NCBI RefSeq assembly: GCF_030816615.1
Contig: NZ_JAUSYD010000001.1
Coordinates: forward strand, 930,001 to 994,000
Reading direction: 5' to 3'
Origin: Streptomyces sp. B1I3
Lineage (GTDB): Bacteria > Actinomycetota > Actinomycetes > Streptomycetales > Streptomycetaceae
DNA: 64,000 nt
The translations under genes were made by a program, and so were the position numbers. This document shows positions 48,910 to 56,974 of this stretch, piece by piece (position 1 is the first letter of the stretch; each line of letters begins with the position of its first letter). The notes under the pieces are model-generated. The model did no database searches and had not been told where the DNA came from. It worked only from the letters and a program-made list of their open reading frames with translations.

Positions 48910-49859
48910 GAGGTGCCTCCGTCGTCCGCGCGGTAGCGGTGGATGGTGCCGGGTCCGCCGTCGAGCCAGAAGAAGGGGTACGGCTCCGCACAGACCGCGG
49001 ACACCCCCGCGCCGAGGAAGCGGGGCAGTACGGCGCTGCCGGTCTGGGCGAACATGACCAGGGGTGTGCCGTGTTGCCGGGCGCGCCGCCGAAGGGGGTC
49101 GAAGGTGCCGTTGCCGAGGGTCATGCCGGAGGCCAGCACCGCGTCACAGTGCTCGATCTCCCCCAGGGCGTCCGTGCGGACAGGTTCGCCCCACTCGGTG
49201 GTGCCGCCCTTCAGGTCGCACGGCACGGCGGTGAGGTTGCGCGAACGGAGCTCGCCGATGAGGGAGTTGACGACGCCGACGAGGAGTACGGTGCCGCCGG
49301 GAGGGACCTGCACGAGATCGACGACGGCAGTGGCCCGCGCCCGTGAACGCTCCAGCGAGGTTCCCGCGGCGACGGCCACCGGCTCCGCCCCGTTGTCCGG
49401 GGTGTGCGGCAGGACGTCCATCAGGTAGGCGTCCAGAGCCGCGACGCGGACAGGCGGCAGCGGGTGGGCGAGGAGCGTCGCGACGTCGGTGCCCGCACAG
49501 GATTCGACCGTGGTGCCGGGGAGCGCGCCGGGTTCGACGGCGCAGGATCCGACGGCCCGGCCGAGGCGGAGGCTGAGGACCTCGTTGCGATATCCGCCGC
49601 GCCGCCCGTCGTGCCGGACGGCTTGGGAGGTCGTGAAGGCGACGGCGATACGGCGGGTGCGCGGGTCGGGACCGAGCCCCCCGGCCAGTGCGTGTTCCAC
49701 GAGCTCGTCCAGCGTGTCGAAGCCTGGGATACCGGTGCCCGGGGAGTCGGGGCGCGAGGTACTGGTGTGGCGGGTGTCGATGCTCGGGGTGCTGATGTGG
49801 GATGCGTCGGGGGGCGGGGTGCTGGTGCCCGATGCGTCGGTGTGCAGGTTCGTCGTCAT
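48906..49859 (-). CDS. DUF364-type Rossmann-like protein (putative heavy-metal chelation family)
   Basis: 317 residues. After a low-complexity Ser/Thr/Asp/Pro N-terminus of about 45 residues comes a DUF4213-like region (about 60-160; VRHDGRRGGYRNEVLSLRLG) and a DUF364 Rossmann domain (about 195-310; VLLVGVVNSLIGELRSRN, CDAVLASGMTLGNGTFDPL, VMFAQTGSAVLPRFLGAGV). The family has been linked to metal chelation on structural grounds, without a proven reaction. Its place beside a ligase and a PLP enzyme suggests a biosynthetic or metal-loading role. 4-nt overlaps both sides. Confidence 0.78.
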   Translation of the reverse strand: MTTNLHTDASGTSTPPPDASHISTPSIDTRHTSTSRPDSPGTGIPGFDTLDELVEHALAGGLGPDPRTRRIAVAFTTSQAVRHDGRRGGYRNEVLSLRLGRAVGSCAVEPGALPGTTVESCAGTDVATLLAHPLPPVRVAALDAYLMDVLPHTPDNGAEPVAVAAGTSLERSRARATAVVDLVQVPPGGTVLLVGVVNSLIGELRSRNLTAVPCDLKGGTTEWGEPVRTDALGEIEHCDAVLASGMTLGNGTFDPLRRRARQHGTPLVMFAQTGSAVLPRFLGAGVSAVCAEPYPFFWLDGGPGTIHRYRADDGGTS

Positions 49860-51112
49860 GAGCGCACCAGCCGGGGTCGCACTCCGGCGAGCAGTGCCTC
49901 GACACGGTCACGGGCGCCGAGGCCGGCCGGGTCGCCCGCCATGATGTGCCCCAGGTAGGCGTTGTTGCTGTCCGCCGCCTCGATCCTGCGACCCGGTTCG
50001 GCCAGTCGTACCTCCAGCACTCCTTCGCCCTCGTGCACCCCCGCGGCCCCCTCGACGGACGCGAGGGTGCCCGCGGTGTCGGGGACCAGGAACCCGATGG
50101 CGGCGCTGTGCAGACCCGTGTCCCTCCGCCGCAGGTCCGGTTCGCGGCCGAGCGCCACGTCGACGCAGGCCGCGGCGAGGTCGATGCCGGTGACATGGCG
50201 GACCAGTTCGGTGATGCGGTTGCCCGCGGGACGGGGGTTGACCTCGACGACCCGGGGCCCGCCCGAGGTCAGCTTGATCTCGGTGTGCGCGACGACGTCG
50301 TCGAGCCCGAGCGCGGTCCCGGCGCGTACGGCGGTGTCGGTGGCGGCGGCGCGATCCTCCGCGTCGAGGGCGGCGGGGAACATGTGGCCGGTCTCGACGA
50401 AGGCCGGCGCTCCGCCGACACTCTTGTCCGTCACCCCCACGACATGGGTGACGCCTCGGTACGACACGGTCTCGACGCTCACCTCGGGCCCGTGCAGGTA
50501 CTCCTCGAGCAGGACGTGGGGAGCACGGTGCTGGCCGCGCGCGTTGCGGGGGAACGCCGCCAGGGCGGCGCAGGCCGCGGAGAGCTGCGCCGCGTCGTCC
50601 ACCCGGCGTACGAGCATGCCCGCGCACAGGTCGACCGGCTTGACGACCAGCGGGTAGCCGATGTCCCCGGCCGCCTCCAGGGCGGCGTCCGCGTCCGTAC
50701 AGACGGCGAAACGGGGGCCTGGTACCCCTGCGGCGGCCAGGACGCGGCGGGTCGCGTCCTTGCGGCAGGCGTTCTCGATCGCTTCGGCGGCGGGGCCCGG
50801 CAGGCCGAGCCGGGCGGCGATCCGGGCGGCAGTCGGCAGGTAGTAGTCGCAGGAGGTGATCACTCCGTCGAAGCCCATCGCCCCGTGCAGTCGCTCGACC
50901 TGGGCGAGCAGCGCATCGACCTCGTTGGTCTGCGCCGTGACGACGTTACGGGCCGTGAGCAGCGGGTGGTCCGTTCCCTCCGGTGCGGCGCGGAGGTAGT
51001 GGTGCAGGTCGCGGGTGAGGAAGGTGAATTCGTGCCCACCCTCGCCCAGGGCCCGGGGCAGCAGCCTGCTCATCGATCCGACCCAGCTTTCGACCACCAA
51101 CAGGTGAGCCAC
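49856..51112 (-). CDS. ATP-grasp carboxylate-amine (L-amino acid) ligase
   Basis: 418 residues. ATP-grasp core: K158 in YPLVVKPVDLCAG, hinge EEYLHGPEVSVE (E203/E204), Mg-binding EIKLTSGG and E290-N292 in VVEVNPRPAGNRI. The family makes amide bonds between amino acids using ATP (BacD, carnosine-synthase-like). First gene of the ten-gene operon; GTG at 51112 follows AAGGGGGAG. It likely forms the dipeptide backbone that the downstream epimerase and methyltransferase modify. Amino-acid specificity cannot be read. Confidence 0.9.
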   Translation of the reverse strand: MAHLLVVESWVGSMSRLLPRALGEGGHEFTFLTRDLHHYLRAAPEGTDHPLLTARNVVTAQTNEVDALLAQVERLHGAMGFDGVITSCDYYLPTAARIAARLGLPGPAAEAIENACRKDATRRVLAAAGVPGPRFAVCTDADAALEAAGDIGYPLVVKPVDLCAGMLVRRVDDAAQLSAACAALAAFPRNARGQHRAPHVLLEEYLHGPEVSVETVSYRGVTHVVGVTDKSVGGAPAFVETGHMFPAALDAEDRAAATDTAVRAGTALGLDDVVAHTEIKLTSGGPRVVEVNPRPAGNRITELVRHVTGIDLAAACVDVALGREPDLRRRDTGLHSAAIGFLVPDTAGTLASVEGAAGVHEGEGVLEVRLAEPGRRIEAADSNNAYLGHIMAGDPAGLGARDRVEALLAGVRPRLVRS

Positions 51113-51197
51113 GAGCTCCCCCTTCTCACAGTGCCGTCGGGAATGCGGGCAGGCGTAGGTCACCCCTCGAAGAGGGACCGCCGGGCCCGACGAACAC

Positions 51198-51226
51198 ACG
51201 CTATCGATAATCGTTTTCATTGTCAT
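51198..51226 (-). promoter_or_regulatory. Zur-type operator inside the promoter of the ten-gene operon
   Basis: On the minus strand ATGACA (51226-51221) and TAGCGT (51203-51198) form a promoter with 17-bp spacing. The spacer holds TGAAAACGATTATCG (51219-51205), an imperfect 7-1-7 AT-rich dyad of the actinobacterial Zur box style. A Fur-family repressor bound there would block polymerase. Predicted leader about 80 nt. In actinobacteria iron is usually sensed by DtxR-type proteins with a different site, so zinc is the better guess. Confidence 0.62.
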
Positions 51227-51384
51227 CTGATTCGGTGTCACAGTCATGGAGGAAGGGGCTTCCGTTGCGCCCCTGGCAGGACCGGAGTGGAATTGCGTAC
51301 AGGGACACGGAAAGGGGCGTGAGGAACCCGGCACCCCGCGACGCGGTGGAAGCGCCGTCCACACCGGACCGGAAGGGACGCACC

Positions 51385-51849
51385 ATGACCGACACCGACC
51401 GGGGGGACGACGTCTACCAGCCCCAGGAACCGGAGGCCTTCGACCGGGACGACCGGCTCGATCTGGAGGACACCCTGGACACGACGGGGGTCTCCGACCT
51501 CCTGGACGAGGGGTACTCCCCGCCCGACCGTCCGTGGGCCGTCGACGACGAAGGCACCACCGCGTCGGAGCAGCAGGCCCGCGAATCCCTCGACACCCGT
51601 CTGACCAGGGAGGTACCCGAAGGGGACGACTCCCCCGGCGACGGTCTGGGAGATCTGGCGGACGGTGACGGCGAGCTCTACGACACGGAAGTGGGCACCG
51701 ACCGTGCCGGCCGGCTCACCCAGCAGGGCGACGGCCACGTCGAGGCCACGCTCACCGCCCAGGACGTCGGCGTCGACGGTGCGGCGGCGTCCGCGGAGGA
51801 AGCGGCGATGCATGTGATCCCCGAGACAGGGGATGAGCAGACGTACTGA
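51385..51849 (+). CDS. DUF5709 domain protein
   Basis: 154 residues, highly acidic and soluble. It matches the DUF5709 pattern: EPEAFDRDDRLDLEDTLDT, LLDEGYSPPDRPWAVDDEGT, ESLDTRLTREVPE, DRAGRLTQQ and a C-terminal EEAAMHVIPE. Function unknown; widespread in Streptomyces. ATG at 51385 follows GGAAGGGA. Divergent from the metal-regulated operon. Confidence 0.88.
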   Translation: MTDTDRGDDVYQPQEPEAFDRDDRLDLEDTLDTTGVSDLLDEGYSPPDRPWAVDDEGTTASEQQARESLDTRLTREVPEGDDSPGDGLGDLADGDGELYDTEVGTDRAGRLTQQGDGHVEATLTAQDVGVDGAAASAEEAAMHVIPETGDEQTY

Positions 51850-52087
51850 ACGCTCCGTCCCCCGGCCCCGTACCTCTGACCGGCCCTCCGTTCCGGCCCC
51901 GCGCCCCTGCCACCTCTCCGGCCCGCCCGCACAGGGTTCCCCTCCCACCTGCCGGCCCGGTTTCCGTCCGGAGGGCCCGCCCATCGGTCTCCTCCCGGTA
52001 TTCCCTCCCCGGCCCGCCCCATAGGTCCCCGCCCCTTCCCCTCCCTCTTCCCCCCAGCCCGCCCGGGCAGATTGCAGGAGCACACAG
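51850..52087 (+). other. pyrimidine-rich intergenic stretch before gndA
   Basis: The plus strand from about 51856 to 52070 is almost devoid of adenine and made mostly of C and T (CCCCGCCCCTTCCCCTCCC-like blocks). No frame. GGAG 9 nt before the ATG is the ribosome binding site of gndA. Confidence 0.6.
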
Positions 52088-53530
52088 ATGAGCGGCACTG
52101 CGCAGATCGGCGTCACAGGACTGGCGGTCATGGGCCGCAACCTCGCCCGTAACTTCGCCCGCAACGGCTTCACCGTCGCCGTGCACAACCGCACCACCGC
52201 GAAGACCGACGCCCTGGTCAAGAAGTTCGGCGAGGAGGGCACGTTCGTCGCCGCGCACACTCCCGAAGAGTTCGTCGCCGCTCTGGAACGCCCCCGCCGC
52301 CTCGTGATCATGGTGAAGGCCGGAGAACCGACCGACGCCGTGATCAAGGAGTTCGCCCCTCTCCTGGAAGAGGGCGACGTCGTCATCGACGGCGGCAACG
52401 CCCACTTCGAGGACACCCGGCGCCGCGAGAAGGAGCTGCGCGAGCGCGGCATCCACTTCGTGGGCGTGGGCATCTCCGGGGGCGAGGAAGGCGCATTGAA
52501 CGGGCCGAGCATCATGCCGGGCGGCTCCGAGGAGTCGTACGCCTCGCTGGGCCCGATGCTGGAGAAGATCGCGGCCAAGGCGAAGGACGGGACCCCCTGC
52601 ACCACCCACATCGGGCCGGACGCCGCGGGTCACTTCGTGAAGATGGTCCACAACGGCATCGAGTACGCCGACATGCAGCTCATCGCGGAGGCGTACCACC
52701 TGCTGCGCGCCGTCGCCGGCTACTCCCCCGAACAGATCGCGGAGACCTTCCGCAGCTGGAACACCGGGCGCCTGGACTCCTACCTCATCGAGATCACGGC
52801 CGAGGTGCTCGCCCACACGGACGCGGTCACCGGCACCCCGTTCGTCGACGTCGTGCAGGACCGGGCGGAGCAGAAGGGCACCGGCCGCTGGACGGTGCAG
52901 ATCGCGCTCGACCTGGGCGTGCCGGTGTCCGGTATCGCCGAGGCGGTCTTCGCACGCTCCCTGTCCGGGCACGCCGACCTGCGGGAGGCGGCCCGCGGCC
53001 TGCCGGGGCCGTCGGCCACCCCGCTGGGCGAGGAGGGGGCGGCGGCCTTCGCGGACCGGGTCGAGCAGGCCCTGTACGCGTCCAAGATCGTCTCCTACAC
53101 GCAGGGGTTCCATCAGATCAGGGCGGGCAGCGAGGCGTACGACTGGGACATCGACCTCGGGGCGGTGGCAGGGATCTGGCGGGCGGGGTGCATCATCCGC
53201 GCGGCCTTCCTGGACCGGATCCGCTCGGCGTACGACAGCCGTCCCGACCTGCTGAGCCTCCTCTCCGACCAGCAGTTCGCCCAGGAGATCGGCGCGGCGC
53301 AGGACGACTGGCGCACGGTGATCGCCGAAGCCGTACGGCAGGGGGTGCCCACCCCCGGCTTCGCCGCGGCGCTCTCGTACTACGACGGACTGCGCGCCGA
53401 CCGGCTGCCCGCGGCGCTCACCCAGGGCCAGCGCGACTTCTTCGGGGCACACACCTACCGGCGCACCGACCGCGAGGGCTCGTTCCACACGCTGTGGGGC
53501 GACGACAGGTCGGAGGTCCCCGCCGGCTGA
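52088..53530 (+). CDS. gndA: 6-phosphogluconate dehydrogenase, decarboxylating
   Basis: 480 residues, the full length of the NADP-dependent long form. Rossmann loop GVTGLAVMGRNLARNFA, VIMVKAG, DGGNAHFEDTRRREKEL, the signature GISGGEEGALNGPSIMPGG and catalytic Lys in FVKMVHNGIEYADMQ; C-terminal domain with KGTGRWTVQIALDLGV and YTQGFHQI. Converts 6-phosphogluconate to ribulose 5-phosphate in the pentose phosphate pathway, cytoplasmic, dimeric. Streptomyces often have a second, short NAD-type enzyme elsewhere. ATG at 52088 with GGAG upstream. Confidence 0.97.
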   Translation: MSGTAQIGVTGLAVMGRNLARNFARNGFTVAVHNRTTAKTDALVKKFGEEGTFVAAHTPEEFVAALERPRRLVIMVKAGEPTDAVIKEFAPLLEEGDVVIDGGNAHFEDTRRREKELRERGIHFVGVGISGGEEGALNGPSIMPGGSEESYASLGPMLEKIAAKAKDGTPCTTHIGPDAAGHFVKMVHNGIEYADMQLIAEAYHLLRAVAGYSPEQIAETFRSWNTGRLDSYLIEITAEVLAHTDAVTGTPFVDVVQDRAEQKGTGRWTVQIALDLGVPVSGIAEAVFARSLSGHADLREAARGLPGPSATPLGEEGAAAFADRVEQALYASKIVSYTQGFHQIRAGSEAYDWDIDLGAVAGIWRAGCIIRAAFLDRIRSAYDSRPDLLSLLSDQQFAQEIGAAQDDWRTVIAEAVRQGVPTPGFAAALSYYDGLRADRLPAALTQGQRDFFGAHTYRRTDREGSFHTLWGDDRSEVPAG

Positions 53531-53545
53531 CCCGCCCGGCCCTCG

Positions 53546-53557
53546 TATGCTCGGCCC
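53546..53557 (+). promoter_or_regulatory. -10 element of a leaderless promoter
   Basis: TATGCT at 53546-53551 lies 6 nt before the GTG of the PucR gene; no Shine-Dalgarno sequence is present, which fits a leaderless transcript. The promoter sits in a 27-nt gap after gndA. Confidence 0.45.
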
Positions 53558-55297
53558 GTGACCAGCAGCCCGCCCACCGGCGAACCTGCGCCCGGGACCA
53601 CGCTCCGCCGGCTCCTCGCCCATGACGACGCGGGCACGCTGAGGTTGCTGCTGGCTCCCGCCGGACCGGACGTGACGGTCCGGGGTGTGGTCTTCGGCGA
53701 CGAGGTGGCGGAGCTGTCCGCCGCCGCGCGGGTCGTCCTGGCCGTCGGACCGTCCGCGGCGTCGGCGAAGGCCGCTGGACCCGTGCGGGAGGCGGCCGGG
53801 CGCGGTGCCTGCGCCGTGGTGCTGCGGGACACGGAAGGTGTGCCCGCGGCGGCGGAGGTCCTGGCCGCAGCGGAGGAGTCGGGGATCGCGCTGCTGGTGC
53901 GTGCGGCGTGGACCGACTGGAGCGACACCGCCGCGTTGCTGCGCTCCGCCCTGGCACTCGCCGCGGCGGGGACCGGCGCCGAGGAGGACGCTCAGCCGCA
54001 CGTCGACGGCCTGGACGCGCTGGCCTCGGCCATCGCCGCGTACACGGGTGGCTCGATCACCATCGAGGACACCTCGTTCCGCGTCCTGGCCCACTCGGCG
54101 ACCCTGCCGGAGGCCGACGGCGTGCGCCGGTCCACGATCCTGGGCGGCCGGGTGCCGCAGTGGCGGATCGCGGAGCTGCGGCGCAGCGGGGTGCTGCGGG
54201 CACTGTGGACCTCGCGGGACGTGATCAGCCGCCCTGCCGACGGAGACAGCCCCGAGCGGCTGGTGGTCGCAGTCCGCAACGGGCCCGAGGTGCTGGGCTC
54301 GATCTGGGCGGCGGCGGACGGTCGCAGCCTCTCTCCGCAGGCCGGGGACGCCCTGCGACGCGCCGCCGAGGCCGCCGCTCCGCACCTCGTACGGCACCGG
54401 CTGCGGGAGAGCGGGGCCGTACGCCGTCGGGACGACGCCCTGCGGGGCCTGCTGTACGGACACGGTGACGGGCGCACCCACGCGTGGTCGCTGGGGCTGC
54501 CGCCCGAAACCCCGTGCGCGGTGGTGATCGCGGAGCCGGCCGGGAGCTCACGGCCACCGGGGCAGGGCCCGCAGCCGGCCCGAGGCTCGCGACCGCCCGC
54601 CGGTGGCTCCCCGTCGCCGGACGCCGGGACCTGGCCTTCCGCACGGCGCACGCTGGACGTACTGGCCCTGCAGGCGTCGTCGTACCGCTCCGGCGCCCTG
54701 GCGCTGCGCGAGGCCGAGCGGCTGCTCGTCCTGCTGCCCGTGGTGGGCACCGATCAGGACCGCGAGGTCCTCGGCCTCGCCCGGGAACTGGCCGACCTGG
54801 CGTCCTCACTGCCCGGTGGTGTGCCCGTACGGGCAGGGGCCGGGCGCGTCGTCCCGTCCGCCGCCGAAGCGGCCGTCTCCTGCGAGGAGGCGGCCCTGGT
54901 GGTGCGGTTCCTGCGCGAGCGGGAGCGGCGGGACCGGGCGGGTAGGACGGACGGGACCGGCGCGGTGATACGTCACGCCGGGCCCGCGGAGGCCGGACCG
55001 GGCCTCGACGTCCTGCGCGTACTGGACACGGTGAGGCCGTTGTGGGAGTCGGGTACGGGGCCGGTGCACGACCTCGTACGCACCGATCTGGCGGCGGGGG
55101 GCGCGCTGGTCCGGTCGCTCGCCGCGTACCTCGACGCCTCGGGTGACGTGGTGCGGGCGGCACAGCGGCTCGTCGTCCATCCCAATACCCTGCGCTACCG
55201 CGTGCGTCGCGCGCAGGAGCGTTTCGGCATCGATCTGGACGACCCCGACACCCGGCTGCTGCTCGCGCTCGCGGTGCGCCTGACGGGTGACATGTGA
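53558..55297 (+). CDS. PucR-family transcriptional regulator
   Basis: 579 residues. N-terminal PucR sensor domain (about 15-130; LLAPAGPDVTVRGVVFGDEV), a central GAF/GGDEF-like region, a Pro-rich linker near 335-365 and the C-terminal PucR HTH (about 520-575; YLDASGDVVRAAQRLVVHPN then TLRYRVRRAQERFG). Such regulators respond to purine or amino-acid metabolites. The LysA-like PLP gene that follows 109 nt downstream on the same strand is a possible target. The ligand is not evident. Confidence 0.9.
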   Translation: MTSSPPTGEPAPGTTLRRLLAHDDAGTLRLLLAPAGPDVTVRGVVFGDEVAELSAAARVVLAVGPSAASAKAAGPVREAAGRGACAVVLRDTEGVPAAAEVLAAAEESGIALLVRAAWTDWSDTAALLRSALALAAAGTGAEEDAQPHVDGLDALASAIAAYTGGSITIEDTSFRVLAHSATLPEADGVRRSTILGGRVPQWRIAELRRSGVLRALWTSRDVISRPADGDSPERLVVAVRNGPEVLGSIWAAADGRSLSPQAGDALRRAAEAAAPHLVRHRLRESGAVRRRDDALRGLLYGHGDGRTHAWSLGLPPETPCAVVIAEPAGSSRPPGQGPQPARGSRPPAGGSPSPDAGTWPSARRTLDVLALQASSYRSGALALREAERLLVLLPVVGTDQDREVLGLARELADLASSLPGGVPVRAGAGRVVPSAAEAAVSCEEAALVVRFLRERERRDRAGRTDGTGAVIRHAGPAEAGPGLDVLRVLDTVRPLWESGTGPVHDLVRTDLAAGGALVRSLAAYLDASGDVVRAAQRLVVHPNTLRYRVRRAQERFGIDLDDPDTRLLLALAVRLTGDM

Positions 55298-55406
55298 CCG
55301 GTTGACGGCACGTTCATCCGGGGGTTGTACGTCCGGCCACGGTTTGGCGCCAGTCTTGTCCTTCGCGACAAAGACCCGGGGGGTTCCCATCAACGACTCT
55401 CGCCGT

Positions 55407-56840
55407 ATGACATCGACGAATTCCGGGGTCACCGCGCCTTCCGGGACGACCGCGAATTCCGTAAGCACCGCGCCTTCCGGGACCACCGCGACGGGCTCCC
55501 CGTGTGCTCCGCGCACAGCACGGTTCGACGGGGCGGTCCGCAGGGCCGTGGCCGACGGGCTGCTCGGTGAGCAGCAGCCCGTGGCCGGCTTCCTCGACGT
55601 GGACGGCGTGCGGGACTCCGTCACCGCGCTGATGGACGCCTTCGCCGCGGTGCCGGGCACGCCCGTCCTCCACACCTTCGCGGCGAAGGCCGCCTCCCTC
55701 GTTCCGGTGCTGCGACTGCTCGCCGACTGCGGCATGGGCTGCGAGGTGGCGAGCCCCGGCGAGCTGCGCCTCGCCGTCGAGGCCGGGTTCGCGCCGGAAC
55801 GGATCGTCCTGGACTCCCCGGCCAAGACCCGTGAGGAACTGCGGCTGGCGCTGGCGCTCGGTGTGGCGGTGAACGCCGACAGTCCGGGCGAGCTCAGGCG
55901 CATCGAGGAGCTGCGCTCCCCCGGCTCGTCGTCCGTACTCGGGCTACGGGTCAACCCGCAGGTGGGAGGGGGTTCCATCGGGGCGATGAGCACCGCGACG
56001 GCCACATCCAAGTTCGGTGTGGCCCTGCGGGATCCGGGCGCCCGCGAGCAGGTCGTACGGGCATTCGCGGAGCGTTCCTGGCTGACCAGGCTCCACGCGC
56101 ATGTCGGATCCCAGGGATGCCCGCTGGAGCTCATCGCGGAGGGAATCGCCGAGACGTACAGGCTGGCCGAGGAGATCAACGAGTCGGTGGGGGCCCGGCG
56201 GATCACCGGTATCGACATCGGCGGCGGACTGCCGGTCAACTTCGCCGGCGACGAGGTCCGCCCCGCCTTCACGGACTACGTGGCCGCGCTCCGGGCAGCG
56301 GCTCCCGGACTCTTCGACGGCCGCTACGACCTGGTCACCGAGTTCGGCAGATCGCTGCTGGCCAAGAACGGGTTCATCGGGGCACGCGTGGAGTACACCA
56401 AGGAAGCGGGCGGTCGCCGCATCGCGCTCACCCACGCCGGGGCCCAGATCGCCACCCGTACGGTCCTCATGCCCGACGCCTGGCCGCTGCGGGTCGGGGT
56501 CTTCGACGCGGACGGCTCCCCCGGGGAGCGCCCGCCGATGGTCCAGGACATCGCCGGGCCCTGCTGTTTCGCCGGGGACGTGGTGGCTCACGGCCGGGAG
56601 CTGCCCGAACTCCGGGAGGGCGACTACGTCGTCCTGTACGACACGGGCGCGTACTACTTCTCCACCCCCTGGGCCTACAACAGCCTCCCGAGGCCCGCCG
56701 TGTACGGCTTCTCCGGCGGGCCGGACGGAGCGGCACTGCGCTTCGCCCCGGTCCGTGACGCGCAGTCGCTGGACTCGGTGGCGCTGGAGAGCGGGCTGGA
56801 GCACGCCGACGCGCTGACGGGCCTGGGCGGCCGCCGGTAG
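55407..56840 (+). CDS. fold-type III PLP decarboxylase (LysA / ornithine-decarboxylase-like)
   Basis: 477 residues. PLP lysine in LHTFAAKAASLV, then CEVASPGELRLA, HVGSQGCPLELI, IDIGGGLPVNF (phosphate loop), EFGRSLLAKNGF, the active-site Cys region GPCCFAGDVV and DTGAYYFS. These mark diaminopimelate/ornithine-type decarboxylases. The core lysA lies elsewhere in Streptomyces as a rule, so this is probably a paralogue with another substrate. ATG at 55407; the first 35 residues contain two copies of TAPSGTTA from a short direct DNA repeat. The stop is inside a hairpin. Confidence 0.88.
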   Translation: MTSTNSGVTAPSGTTANSVSTAPSGTTATGSPCAPRTARFDGAVRRAVADGLLGEQQPVAGFLDVDGVRDSVTALMDAFAAVPGTPVLHTFAAKAASLVPVLRLLADCGMGCEVASPGELRLAVEAGFAPERIVLDSPAKTREELRLALALGVAVNADSPGELRRIEELRSPGSSSVLGLRVNPQVGGGSIGAMSTATATSKFGVALRDPGAREQVVRAFAERSWLTRLHAHVGSQGCPLELIAEGIAETYRLAEEINESVGARRITGIDIGGGLPVNFAGDEVRPAFTDYVAALRAAAPGLFDGRYDLVTEFGRSLLAKNGFIGARVEYTKEAGGRRIALTHAGAQIATRTVLMPDAWPLRVGVFDADGSPGERPPMVQDIAGPCCFAGDVVAHGRELPELREGDYVVLYDTGAYYFSTPWAYNSLPRPAVYGFSGGPDGAALRFAPVRDAQSLDSVALESGLEHADALTGLGGRR

Positions 56841-56851
56841 CCCCGGCGGCC
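56829..56851 (+). terminator. hairpin overlapping the stop of the LysA-like gene
   Basis: GGCCGCCGG (56829-56837) pairs with CCGGCGGCC (56843-56851); the TAG stop lies in the 5-nt loop. Confidence 0.6.
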
Positions 56852-56870
56852 GGCCCGCGCCCTGATGACC

Positions 56871-56893
56871 GGCCCGCGCCGTGAGCGCGGGCC
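56871..56893 (+). terminator. second tandem hairpin
   Basis: GGCCCGCGC (56871-56879) pairs with GCGCGGGCC (56885-56893), loop of 5 nt. It backs up the hairpin 20 nt upstream and also faces the convergent proline-rich gene. Confidence 0.55.
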
Positions 56894-56974
56894 GCCCGCA
56901 CCCTGACGGCCGTCGACCGGGCTGAGGGGCGCCGGGCGCGTCCGGTTCCGGCCGCCTGACAGGACGCGGTCGGC

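Noticed and set aside
51198..51226. Iron (DmdR/IdeR) box as controller of the operon
   Set aside because: The DtxR-type consensus is a 19-bp TTAGGTTAGGCTAACCTAA-like palindrome; this site has no such half sites and looks like a Fur-family (Zur) box.
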